From RGIG9115 sp045128915 (lineage in GTDB: Bacteria; Bacillota; Clostridia; UBA1381): a stretch of DNA of 64,000 nt. Positions 50,064 to 58,022 of this stretch are shown here, piece after piece. The translations under genes and the position numbers were made by a program. The notes beneath the pieces are model-generated. The model saw only the letters and a program-made list of their open reading frames with translations, did not search any database and was not told the origin of the DNA. The stretch is from assembly GCA_045128915.1 (NCBI GenBank), contig JBGVIT010000059.1, positions 27,628 through 91,627 of the forward strand. The letters run 5' to 3'. Every line of letters starts with the position of its first letter. Positions within the stretch are counted from its first letter, which is position 1.

Positions 50064-51131
50064 ATGCTTGACTCGCTAATGAAACTGACGCAGTTTTTTG
50101 TTATGCTTATTGTGGGAATATATTTTTTTAACCAGCTGTCAGCATCAAAAAGTGATGAAAACAGCGTTTCAAAAGAATCCACAAAGGAGATGGAGCGAAT
50201 TCACCATATGCGCCGTCACGGACTGACAAAGCCATTGACTGAGCAGACAAGACCTGACAAAATCAGTCAGATAGTAGGTCAGACTGAGGGCATTAAAGCA
50301 CTCAAAATGGCGCTCGGCGGAAAAAATCCGCAGCACGTGCTGATTTACGGCCCTCCCGGCGTGGGGAAAACAGCTGCCGCAAGAGTTGTCCTTGAATATG
50401 TAAAGAAAACTGATAACACGCCATTTGCAAAAGATGCACCATTTGTGGAAATAGATGCAACGACTATGCATTTTGATGAGCGATGTATTGCTGATCCTCT
50501 TATGGGTTCAGTTCACGATCCCATATATCAGGGAGCAGGAGCCTATGGGAGTCTTGGAGTTCCACAGATAAAGGAGGGCGCAGTTTCAAGAGCTCATGGT
50601 GGTGTTTTGTTTGTAGATGAAATAGGAGAGCTTTCAAGCGTGCAGATGAACAGACTTTTAAAGGTGCTTGAGGACGGAAAAGTTATGTATGAGAGTGCGT
50701 ATTATACAAAATCAAATTCCAGAGTGCCACGTCATGTAAAGGATGTTTTTGAAAACGGTATGCCTGCCGACTTCCGTCTTGTAGGCGCAACAACAAGACG
50801 GCCTGAAGAAATTCCCGAAGCCATACGGTCAAGATGTGTTGAAATATTTTTCAATCCTCTTACCTCCGACGAGGTGGAGGAGATTATCAAAAATGCGGCA
50901 CACAAGCTGGAAATAGACCTTGATAAACAAGTTATAAAGTACATGACCTGTTTTACAGCAAACGGTCGTGACAGCGTGAAAATGACGCAGATGCTTGCTT
51001 CAAAGCTGGCATTTGAAAACAAACAATATGCAGATGTATGGGATGTTGATTGGATAGTAAAGACGGGCAGATACAAAACAGTAGCAATGAATAATATTGA
51101 GTCTGTAATAAGGGAAGATTGTCAAAAGTGA
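50064..51131 (+). CDS. LonB-like membrane AAA+ ATPase lacking the protease domain
   Basis: A 355-residue protein closely resembling the ATPase half of sporulation LonB. It has an N-terminal membrane helix (residues about 8-24), the KSKEMERI-type linker (KESTKEMERIHHMR), IVGQTEGIKALKMAL, Walker A YGPPGVGKTAAARVVLEY near 95, Walker B GGVLFVDEIGELS near 178 and LVGATTRRPEEIP near 240. Full LonB (about 550 residues) continues with a Ser-Lys peptidase domain; here translation stops right after the AAA+ lid and only 172 bases separate it from efp. The start at 50064 follows GAAGGAGATG. It may have a non-proteolytic role, or the gene may be reduced. Confidence 0.85.
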   Translation: MLDSLMKLTQFFVMLIVGIYFFNQLSASKSDENSVSKESTKEMERIHHMRRHGLTKPLTEQTRPDKISQIVGQTEGIKALKMALGGKNPQHVLIYGPPGVGKTAAARVVLEYVKKTDNTPFAKDAPFVEIDATTMHFDERCIADPLMGSVHDPIYQGAGAYGSLGVPQIKEGAVSRAHGGVLFVDEIGELSSVQMNRLLKVLEDGKVMYESAYYTKSNSRVPRHVKDVFENGMPADFRLVGATTRRPEEIPEAIRSRCVEIFFNPLTSDEVEEIIKNAAHKLEIDLDKQVIKYMTCFTANGRDSVKMTQMLASKLAFENKQYADVWDVDWIVKTGRYKTVAMNNIESVIREDCQK

Positions 51132-51303
51132 TTTTTGTGTATTTTTACGTAAAATTGGGTTTTATGACCAATAAATAATGCGAAATTGTGGTAATATGAA
51201 ACAAATGTTCATAAAACCCTTGAATTTTATGGTAGAATATATTAAAATATATATTAGATTATTATGGGTGTATGTTACGCCCTGAATACTTAGGAGGATT
51301 AGT

Positions 51304-51861
51304 ATGATTACAGCAGGTGATTTTAGAAACGGTATTACTTTTGAGCTTGACGGGAATGTTTATCAGGTAGTAGAATTCCAGCACGTTAAGCCCGGTAAAG
51401 GTGCTGCTTTTGTAAGAACAAAGATTAAGAACGTTATTACAGGCGGTGTGGTTGAAAAGACTTTCAGACCAACAGAAAAAATGCCTAAAGCTCATATCGA
51501 AAGAAAAGATATGGAATATTCATATAATGACGGCGATCTCTATTACTTCATGGATCAGGAAACATTTGATATGGTTCCCATCGGAAAAGATCAGATCGGC
51601 GACAGCCTTAAATTTGTTAAGGAAAACATGGTTTGTAAGATTCTCTCATATAAGGGAAGCGTATTCGGTATCGAACCTCCCACATTTGTTGAGCTTGCAA
51701 TCGCTGAAACAGAACCCGGATTCAAGGGCGATACAGCAACAGGCGCAACAAAGCCTGCTACATTGGAAACAGGCGCTGTTATTCAGGTTCCCTTGTTTGT
51801 TGACGGTTCTGATATAATCAGAGTTGATACAAGAACAGGCGAATACATGGAAAGAGTATAA
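51304..51861 (+). CDS. efp: Translation elongation factor P
   Basis: Relieves ribosome stalling at proline runs. The 185-residue protein begins ITAGDFRNGITFELDGNVYQ, with the modifiable-lysine loop VKPGKGAAFVRTK (residues about 30-42), and ends with the signature SDIIRVDTRTGEYMERV. AGGAGGATTAGT precedes the ATG at 51304. It is followed by a weak terminator and then the acidic zinc-ribbon gene. Normal length; the modifying enzyme is not in the window. Confidence 0.97.
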   Translation: MITAGDFRNGITFELDGNVYQVVEFQHVKPGKGAAFVRTKIKNVITGGVVEKTFRPTEKMPKAHIERKDMEYSYNDGDLYYFMDQETFDMVPIGKDQIGDSLKFVKENMVCKILSYKGSVFGIEPPTFVELAIAETEPGFKGDTATGATKPATLETGAVIQVPLFVDGSDIIRVDTRTGEYMERV

Positions 51862-51871
51862 AACAAAACTA

Positions 51872-51905
51872 AAGGCATTGCCGCATGCGGTAGTGCCTTA
51901 CTTTT
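51872..51905 (+). terminator. Terminator-like hairpin after efp
   Basis: AAGGCATTGCCG pairs with CGGTAGTGCCTT (some G-U pairs), followed by ACTTTT; moderate strength, possibly leaky into the next gene. Confidence 0.6.
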
Positions 51906-51922
51906 AAAAAGGAGTGATTATC

Positions 51923-52375
51923 ATGTACGATGTTTTTAAGAAGATTTCATACCTTAAGGGATATGCTGAGGGTTTGAAGATTGATGAAAAAAGCAACGAA
52001 GGAAAAATGATTTATAAGCTTATCGACGTAATCGAAGAGCTTGCAGACGCAGTTGATGATATTGCATACTTCGCAGATGAAACCGAAGCAAGAGTAGATG
52101 CTCTTGAAGAAGACGTTGAAATGTTGGAAACAGATTACTACGAGCTTGACGGCGACGAGTATGACGATGAAGATTATGACGATGACGACTTCGACGATGA
52201 TTTCGATATGCTCTCTGATTTTGAAGACGAGGACGACGATGAATTTTTTGAAATAGAATGTCCCAACTGCAACGAGGACGTGCTTGTGAACTTTGACGAC
52301 ATTGACAACGGCATAGTTTGTCCCCATTGCAATGAGGAAATAGAACTTGAGTTCGATACAGATGACGAAGAATAA
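51923..52375 (+). CDS. CD1247-type acidic zinc-ribbon protein
   Basis: A 150-residue protein. The N-terminal 60 residues (MYDVFKKISYLKGYAEGLKI, then helices ending in an ELADAVDDIA coiled coil) match the CD1247 N-terminal domain of Clostridia. It is followed by a very acidic stretch (residues about 75-110, almost all D, E and Y/F) and a C-terminal zinc ribbon (CPNC...CPHC, residues about 114-134). AAGGAGTG precedes the ATG at 51923. It lies directly after efp, an order often seen in Clostridia. The acidic tract could bind cations or basic proteins; function is unknown. Confidence 0.85.
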   Translation: MYDVFKKISYLKGYAEGLKIDEKSNEGKMIYKLIDVIEELADAVDDIAYFADETEARVDALEEDVEMLETDYYELDGDEYDDEDYDDDDFDDDFDMLSDFEDEDDDEFFEIECPNCNEDVLVNFDDIDNGIVCPHCNEEIELEFDTDDEE

Positions 52376-52376
52376 T

Positions 52377-52417
52377 AAAAAACCTATTAAAGCAAAGCTG
52401 CTTTAATAGGTTTTTTT
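52377..52417 (+). terminator. Terminator after the CD1247-type gene
   Basis: AACCTATTAAAGCA and its perfect complement TGCTTTAATAGGTT with a 4-base loop, followed by a T-run. Confidence 0.93.
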
Positions 52418-52524
52418 ATATCTGTTTCAGTCGGGTGTGCTTTTATTAGAAGCAGGGATAGGGCATATGTTAAAAATATTATGTCACAAATCATTAAGAA
52501 TGTGTTTAAAATAAAGTTTATATG

Positions 52525-52553
52525 TTGACAAAAAAAAGCATTATTGATATAAT
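52525..52553 (+). promoter_or_regulatory. Promoter of the MATE pump gene
   Basis: TTGACA, a 17-base spacer and TATAAT, both boxes perfect, about 22 bases before the start codon. Confidence 0.88.
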
Positions 52554-52574
52554 ACGCAATGGGGAGAATTTATT

Positions 52575-53939
52575 ATGTTAGTTGCGGCTAAGTCTTATAT
52601 AACAGATTTTACACATGGTAATATAACAGGTAAGCTTTATCGCTTTGCATTTCCGCTTTTTCTGTCAAGTCTTCTGCAGGTTGTCTATAACATGGTCGAT
52701 ATGATTGTGGTGGGACACGTTATGGGGAAGGTAGGTCTTTCGGCAGTTTCCGTAGGTGGAGATATAAGCAATTTTCTTACCTTTCTTGCAATGGGCTTTT
52801 GTAACGCCGGTCAGGTAATAATCAGCCAATATATAGGCGCCGGAAAGAGAAATGAGCTGGGGCGGTTTATAAGTACAATGTTTACTTCCCTGATATTGTG
52901 TGCAGCTGTGCTTAGCGTTATTTGTTTTAATTTCCGGTCAGAGCTTCTTAATCTTATGAATACTCCAGAGGAGGCTTTTTCTGAAGCGCTCAGGTATTCG
53001 GGGATTTGTATAGCAGGTGCGGTTTTTATTTACGGCTATAATATAGTCAGCGCTATAATGCGTGGAATGGGCGATTCAAAGCATCCCTTTGTTTTTATAG
53101 GTCTTGCATCAGTTCTCAACATTGTGCTTGACATAGTTTTCGTTGTATATATGTCTATGGGTGCAGCCGGTGCGGCTCTTGCTACGATAATAAGTCAGGG
53201 CGTCAGTTTTTTAAGCTGTGGTGTATTTATTCTGTGCAATCGGGGAAAATATAACATAAATATTTCTGCGAAGGATTTTGCAAATCCTGATTTAAAAATG
53301 CTGTCAAGTCTTGCAAAGCTTGGTGTACCTATGGCAATAAAGAGTGCATCAATTCATTTTTCAAAGCTGTTTGTAAATTCATGGATAAATTCCTACGGAG
53401 TGGCAGTATCAGCGTTTGCAGGGGTTGCAGCTAAGCTAAGCAGTGTGAGCAATCTTATTTCAAATTCTTTAAATACTGCCGGCTCATCTATGGTAGGGCA
53501 GAATATAGGTGCAGAAAAATACAGCCGTGTATCAGGAATAATGAAATCTGTATTCCTTACAGTGCTTGGTATATCTACTTTGATGTCTGCGGCGATTATT
53601 ATATTCCCTGAGCCGATTTTCTCTGTGTTTACTAAGGATGCTGCTGTTATGGCTGTTGCAATGGAGTATTTGCCCATTGCGGTGCTTATGTTTTACGGAA
53701 GTGCAGCCCGCGCTCCTATGAACGCATTTTTGAACGGAAGCGGAAATTACAGAATAAATTTTGTTACCGCTATACTTGACGGTATTGTAATGAGAATAGG
53801 ACTGTCACTTTTATTTGGATTGTGGCTGGGGCAGGGGTATCTCGGCTTCTGGCTGGGTGATGCCCTTGCAGGCTTTACGCCATTTTGGATAGGTATAGTA
53901 TTCTATTATGCAGGGAATTGGAAAAAACGGTCTTTATAA
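52575..53939 (+). CDS. MATE-family efflux transporter
   Basis: A 454-residue membrane protein with about twelve helices in two homologous halves. The MATE signature regions are FPLFLSSLLQVVYNMVDMIV in the first helix (residues about 24-43), IRGMGDSKHP-type loop (IMRGMGDSKHPFVF) near 168 and SVGQNIGAEK-type SSMVGQNIGAEKYSRV near 310. MATE proteins export drugs or metabolites in exchange for Na+ or H+; substrate is unknown. A perfect sigma-A promoter immediately precedes it. It is followed by the dehydrogenase gene after 59 bases with no evident terminator. Confidence 0.94.
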   Translation: MLVAAKSYITDFTHGNITGKLYRFAFPLFLSSLLQVVYNMVDMIVVGHVMGKVGLSAVSVGGDISNFLTFLAMGFCNAGQVIISQYIGAGKRNELGRFISTMFTSLILCAAVLSVICFNFRSELLNLMNTPEEAFSEALRYSGICIAGAVFIYGYNIVSAIMRGMGDSKHPFVFIGLASVLNIVLDIVFVVYMSMGAAGAALATIISQGVSFLSCGVFILCNRGKYNINISAKDFANPDLKMLSSLAKLGVPMAIKSASIHFSKLFVNSWINSYGVAVSAFAGVAAKLSSVSNLISNSLNTAGSSMVGQNIGAEKYSRVSGIMKSVFLTVLGISTLMSAAIIIFPEPIFSVFTKDAAVMAVAMEYLPIAVLMFYGSAARAPMNAFLNGSGNYRINFVTAILDGIVMRIGLSLLFGLWLGQGYLGFWLGDALAGFTPFWIGIVFYYAGNWKKRSL

Positions 53940-53998
53940 AATCGTCTATATTTCCAGACCGCAAAGCACAACTTAGACTTAGTTTGTGATAGGAGTAA

Positions 53999-55045
53999 AT
54001 GATTATAACAATGAAAATTGCATTCTTTGATACCAAACCTTATGATATACCGTCTTTTGACAAATTCAGTAAGGATAACGGTATAAAAATAAAATATTTT
54101 GAAACAAAGCTTAACGAAGATACTGTTGACTTGGCTCAAGGCTATGACGGCGTTTGCGTTTTTGTAAATGATACGGTTAACAAGGCAGTAATTGACAGAC
54201 TTTGTGAGCTTGGTGTAAAGGTTGTAGCATTAAGATGTGCAGGCTTTAATAATGTGGATATGAAATATGCTTTCGGCAGGATTCATGTTCTGAGAGTTCC
54301 TGCATATTCCCCGTACGCAGTAGCGGAGCATGCCATTGCGATGCTTCTTACTTCCATAAGACGTATCCATAAAGCTTATATACGAACAAGGGATTTCAAT
54401 TTCAGTCTTGCTAACATGACGGGCTTCGATCTTTACGGAAAAACAGTAGGCGTTATCGGAACAGGTAAGATAGGTCGTGTTTTTATAGATATATGCCGCG
54501 GCTTTGGAATGAAGGTTCTGGCTTATGATAAATACCCCGCAGATAATCTTGACAACGGCGACACCATAAAATATACAACCCTTGATGATTTGTTCGCAAA
54601 CAGCGATATTATTTCGCTCCATTGTCCTCTTACTGAGGACACCAAGCATATTATTAACGAAGCCACTATCAATAAGTGCAAAAAGGGAGTGGTAATTATA
54701 AACACCTCCCGCGGCGCTCTTGTAGATGCGGAGGCTTTGCTTTCAGCTATTAAATCAAGGCAGGTAGGAGCGGCGTGTCTTGATGTTTATGAAGAAGAAT
54801 CAGACTTTTTCTTCGAGGATTATTCAGGTCATATAATGGAGGATGACATTCTTGCAAGGCTTATTTCCATGCCTAATGTAATAGTCACATCACATCAGGC
54901 GTTCCTTACGGAAGAAGCTCTTTCAAATATAGCCGAAACTACTGTTAATAACATAATACAGTTTTTTGAAAGCGGTCAATGCCCTAACGAGCTGTGCTAT
55001 CGCAAAGGCTCTGCGGAGGACTGCAAGGATGGCAAATGTTTTTAA
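53999..55045 (+). CDS. D-lactate dehydrogenase-type 2-hydroxyacid dehydrogenase
   Basis: NAD-dependent enzyme reducing pyruvate or a related 2-oxoacid to the D-hydroxyacid. The 348-residue protein begins with KIAFFDTKPYDIPSF, has the NAD-binding VGVIGTGKIGRVF (residues about 150-162), catalytic arginine in VIINTSRGALVD near 235, glutamate in CLDVYEEE near 260 and histidine in VTSHQAFLTEEA near 300. This order fits the D-LDH (LdhA) branch. The C-terminus is extended with a cysteine-containing tail (AEDCKDGKCF). The start is taken at 53999; the ATG at 54011 is nearly as likely. Fermentative role inferred. Confidence 0.92.
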   Translation: MIITMKIAFFDTKPYDIPSFDKFSKDNGIKIKYFETKLNEDTVDLAQGYDGVCVFVNDTVNKAVIDRLCELGVKVVALRCAGFNNVDMKYAFGRIHVLRVPAYSPYAVAEHAIAMLLTSIRRIHKAYIRTRDFNFSLANMTGFDLYGKTVGVIGTGKIGRVFIDICRGFGMKVLAYDKYPADNLDNGDTIKYTTLDDLFANSDIISLHCPLTEDTKHIINEATINKCKKGVVIINTSRGALVDAEALLSAIKSRQVGAACLDVYEEESDFFFEDYSGHIMEDDILARLISMPNVIVTSHQAFLTEEALSNIAETTVNNIIQFFESGQCPNELCYRKGSAEDCKDGKCF

Positions 55046-55072
55046 TTTTTATATAAAGGAGAGGTGTAATTT

Positions 55073-56860
55073 ATGATTACAAATGACATTAAATATATAG
55101 GAGTAAACGACCATGTAGTTGATTTGTTTGAGGGACAATATACCGTTCCCAACGGCATGTCCTACAACTCATACGTTATAATTGATGAGAAAATTGCTGT
55201 TCTCGATACAGTAGATGTTAATTTCACTCATGAATGGCTTGATAATATTCAGAACACCCTTGGCTCAAGACTTCCCGATTATCTTATCGTTCAGCATATG
55301 GAGCCTGACCATTCTGCAAATATTGCAAACTTTATCAAAGCATATCCCGATGTTAAAATCGTGTCATCCGCAAAAGCCTTTGCCATGATGGAGAAATTTT
55401 TCGGAACAAGCTTTGAAGAAAGACAGATAGTTGTAGGCGAGGGAGATACCCTGAGTCTTGGCAAGCATAATCTTACCTTTGTAACCGCGCCTATGGTGCA
55501 TTGGCCGGAGGTTATTGTTACTTATGACAGCACCGATAAGGTTCTGTTTTCTGCTGACGGCTTCGGAAAGTTCGGTGCTTTGGATGTAGAAGAGGAATGG
55601 GCGTGCGAAGCAAGACGCTATTACATTGGAATTGTGGGTAAGTACGGCGCTCAGGTGCAGGCTCTTCTTAAAAAAGCCGCAGGACTTGACATACAGATAA
55701 TATGCCCCTTACATGGTCCTGTGCTTAAAGAAAATCTTGGCTACTATATAGGACTTTACAATACATGGTCATCATATGAGCCGGAGGATGAGGGCATAGT
55801 AATTGCATATACCTCTGTTTACGGCAACACTAAAAAGGCGGTAATGCGTCTTGAAGAAAAGCTTCGTGCAAACGGATGTCCAAAGGTTGTTGTAAACGAC
55901 CTTGCAAGATGCGATATGGCAGAGGCAGTTGAAGATGCATTTCGTTATAACAAGATAGTTTTTGCCACAACAACGTATAACGCAGATATTTTCCCGTTCA
56001 TGAGGGAGTTTATAAGCCATCTGACAGAACGTAATTTCCAGAACAAAACAGTTGCATTTATTCAAAACGGAAGCTGGGCACCTCTTGCAACCAAAATCAT
56101 GAAAGAGAAATTGCAAAACTGCAAAAATCTCACCTATGCAGAAACAGATGTAACCATTCATTCAGCGCTCAACGGCGAAAGCTCGGACGCCATTGATGCA
56201 TTAGCTGCCGAGCTGTGCGGTGATTATCTTGCAATGCAGGATGAAACAGCTGACAAAAATAACATGACAGCTCTGTTTAATATTGGCTACGGACTTTATG
56301 TAGTAACTTCAAACGACGGAAAGCGCCATAACGGTCTTATAGTCAATACAGTAACTCAGGTAACAGACACTCCCAATCGTATAGCAGTAACCATCAACAA
56401 GGGAAATTACTCCCATCATATTATAAAGCAAACGGGCATCATGAACATCAACTGTCTTTCAACCGATGCACCATTTTCAATTTTCGAGAAATTCGGCTTC
56501 CAAAGCGGACGAAATACCGACAAATTTGCAGATAGCGAGCTTCATCTTTCGGATAACGGCCTTGTATTTCTGCCACGATATATTAACTCTTTCATGTCTT
56601 TGAAGGTTGAGCAGTATGTTGACCTTGACACTCATGGTATGTTCATCTGCTCCGTAACAGAAGCAAGAGTTATCAACAATGCGGAAACCATGACCTATAC
56701 TTATTACCACAACCATGTCAAACCAAAGCCTGACACCGATGGTAAAAAAGGCTATGTCTGCAAAATCTGCGGCTACGTATATGAAGGCGATAAGTTGCCT
56801 GAAGATTATGTATGCCCGCTGTGTAAGCACGGGGCTTCAGATTTTGAGAAAATCCAATAA
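55073..56860 (+). CDS. Flavodiiron protein fused to flavin reductase and rubredoxin
   Basis: Reduces O2 (or NO) in anaerobes. The 595-residue protein has four parts. First is a metallo-beta-lactamase diiron domain with ligands in HMEPDH (H75, E77, D79, H80), then VHWPEV, SADGFG and PLHGPV. A flavodoxin domain (about 250-400) follows, with IAYTSVYGNTKKA. Next comes a flavin-reductase-like domain (about 405-540), and last a C-terminal rubredoxin (about 545-595) with YVCKICGYVYEG and DYVCPLCKHG. AAAGGAGAGGTG precedes the ATG. It lies before a second, stand-alone rubredoxin. The fusion carries its own electron chain, so it may need only NAD(P)H. A mark of strict anaerobic life. Confidence 0.95.
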   Translation: MITNDIKYIGVNDHVVDLFEGQYTVPNGMSYNSYVIIDEKIAVLDTVDVNFTHEWLDNIQNTLGSRLPDYLIVQHMEPDHSANIANFIKAYPDVKIVSSAKAFAMMEKFFGTSFEERQIVVGEGDTLSLGKHNLTFVTAPMVHWPEVIVTYDSTDKVLFSADGFGKFGALDVEEEWACEARRYYIGIVGKYGAQVQALLKKAAGLDIQIICPLHGPVLKENLGYYIGLYNTWSSYEPEDEGIVIAYTSVYGNTKKAVMRLEEKLRANGCPKVVVNDLARCDMAEAVEDAFRYNKIVFATTTYNADIFPFMREFISHLTERNFQNKTVAFIQNGSWAPLATKIMKEKLQNCKNLTYAETDVTIHSALNGESSDAIDALAAELCGDYLAMQDETADKNNMTALFNIGYGLYVVTSNDGKRHNGLIVNTVTQVTDTPNRIAVTINKGNYSHHIIKQTGIMNINCLSTDAPFSIFEKFGFQSGRNTDKFADSELHLSDNGLVFLPRYINSFMSLKVEQYVDLDTHGMFICSVTEARVINNAETMTYTYYHNHVKPKPDTDGKKGYVCKICGYVYEGDKLPEDYVCPLCKHGASDFEKIQ

Positions 56861-56921
56861 GTTAAATAAGATTGTTCCTACATGAACAGTTTTATAATAA
56901 ATCAAAAGGAGATAAAGAATT

Positions 56922-57080
56922 ATGAAAAAGTATGTATGTGAGCCTTGCGGCTGGGAATACGACGAAGAGCTTGGAGCACCTGAGCTTGGTATTGCACCCG
57001 GAACAAAGTTTGAAGATCTACCCGACGATTTTGAATGTCCTGTATGCGGCGTAGGTAAAGATATGTTCCAAGAGGCATAA
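56922..57080 (+). CDS. Rubredoxin
   Basis: A 52-residue iron protein carrying one electron. The four iron-binding cysteines are in YVCEPCGWEYD (C6, C9) and FECPVCGVGKD (C39, C42), spacing typical of rubredoxin. AAAGGAGATAAAG lies before the ATG at 56922. It is 61 bases after the flavodiiron-rubredoxin fusion and probably co-expressed with it as an electron donor for oxygen detoxification. The residue after the first CxxCG is W rather than the common Y, a conservative change. Confidence 0.95.
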   Translation: MKKYVCEPCGWEYDEELGAPELGIAPGTKFEDLPDDFECPVCGVGKDMFQEA

Positions 57081-57090
57081 ACACAAAAAT

Positions 57091-57114
57091 GCCCCGATGC
57101 TAAATCGTCGGGGC
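57091..57114. other. GC-rich hairpin between rubredoxin and ZIP genes
   Basis: GCCCCGA pairs with TCGGGGC. On the plus strand it is followed by A residues, not T, so it is not a clear terminator rightward; the T-run lies on the other strand where no gene points. It may be an mRNA end-protecting structure. Confidence 0.4.
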
Positions 57115-57138
57115 AAAAGTACATAAGGATGTGATTAC

Positions 57139-57891
57139 ATGGAAATGGTCTTGCTGACGGCTGCCGGTGTGGGCGGTGCAACGGTAATCGGTGCAATCAT
57201 CGGATTTATATTCAAGTCTTTGTCACATAAGTTTTCAGATATTATACTGTCATTTGCGGCAGGTGTCATGTTGGCGGCAGCTGTTCTTGGTCTTGTTCTG
57301 CCATCTCTTGAGTATGGAGGCAGATTTGGTATAGTAATTACTGTTGCCGGAATTTTCACAGGCGCTTTGTGTCTGAATTTGATTGACAAGCTTGTACCGC
57401 ATCTTCACAGAATGGTAGGAGTTGACGGTGGAGAGCATAATAATTCAGGTCTTGATAAAGTGTTGCTTTTTGTAACAGCAATAGCAATACATAATCTTCC
57501 TGAGGGTATTGCCGCAGGTGTTGGCTTTGGCTCTGGAGATACAGCAAGAGCGTTTATGATTGCTGCAGGTATTGCGCTTCAGAATATTCCTGAGGGTATG
57601 GTTATAATAGCACCTATGCTGGCTGCCGGAATATCATCTAAGCGCACCTTTGTATGTGCATTGATAACGGGGCTTGTAGAGGTTGTAGGAACGTTTATGG
57701 GTTATTATGCAGTCAGCATTGCAACGGCAGTGCTTCCTTTTGCACTTAGCTTTGCAGGCGGCACAATGCTTTATGTAATAAGCGATGAAATGATACCTGA
57801 AACTCATGCTCACGGAAGCGAGCGTGGAGCCACATATGCACTTCTTGCAGGGTTTTGTGTTATGTTGGTGTTTGATGTGTTTTTCGGCTGA
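57139..57891 (+). CDS. ZIP-family divalent metal transporter
   Basis: A 250-residue membrane protein with about eight helices. The metal-pathway motifs of ZIP are clear: HNLPEGIAAGVGFG (residues about 118-131) in helix 4 and LQNIPEGMVIIAPM (about 146-159) in helix 5. A histidine-containing loop lies before them (HRMVGVDGGEHNN) and ETHAHGSERG near the end. It resembles the ZupT/GufA branch that imports zinc, iron or manganese. AAGGATGTG precedes the ATG. It comes after the rubredoxin gene, in a position where iron supply would suit the iron proteins upstream, but that link is inference. Confidence 0.93.
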   Translation: MEMVLLTAAGVGGATVIGAIIGFIFKSLSHKFSDIILSFAAGVMLAAAVLGLVLPSLEYGGRFGIVITVAGIFTGALCLNLIDKLVPHLHRMVGVDGGEHNNSGLDKVLLFVTAIAIHNLPEGIAAGVGFGSGDTARAFMIAAGIALQNIPEGMVIIAPMLAAGISSKRTFVCALITGLVEVVGTFMGYYAVSIATAVLPFALSFAGGTMLYVISDEMIPETHAHGSERGATYALLAGFCVMLVFDVFFG

Positions 57892-57943
57892 AAAATTGAG
57901 CATCAAAATATGCATATAAAAGCCTTTTTTGTAACATTATCCC

Positions 57944-57979
57944 AAAAACCACACTTGTGCTTTACAAGGTGGTTTTTTT
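57944..57979 (+). terminator. Terminator after the ZIP gene
   Basis: ACCACACTTGT pairs with ACAAGGTGGT (one bulge), followed by seven T residues. Its 3' arm contains the -35 box of the glgA promoter. Confidence 0.82.
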
Positions 57980-57989
57980 AGTGTATAAT
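57961..57989 (+). promoter_or_regulatory. Promoter of glgA
   Basis: TTTACA, a 17-base spacer and TATAAT. The -35 box lies within the upstream terminator stem, so the two signals are fused. Confidence 0.6.
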
Positions 57990-58022
57990 AATTAGTATAA
58001 TATCTTAGAAAGGATTGAAAAT

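Noticed and set aside
51132..51303. Frameshifted protease half of LonB
   Set aside because: The 172-base gap is AT-rich spacer and too short; no Lon peptidase motif was seen in any frame.
57091..57114. GC-rich hairpin as rubredoxin terminator
   Set aside because: No T-run follows in the direction of transcription; kept only as a low-confidence structure.
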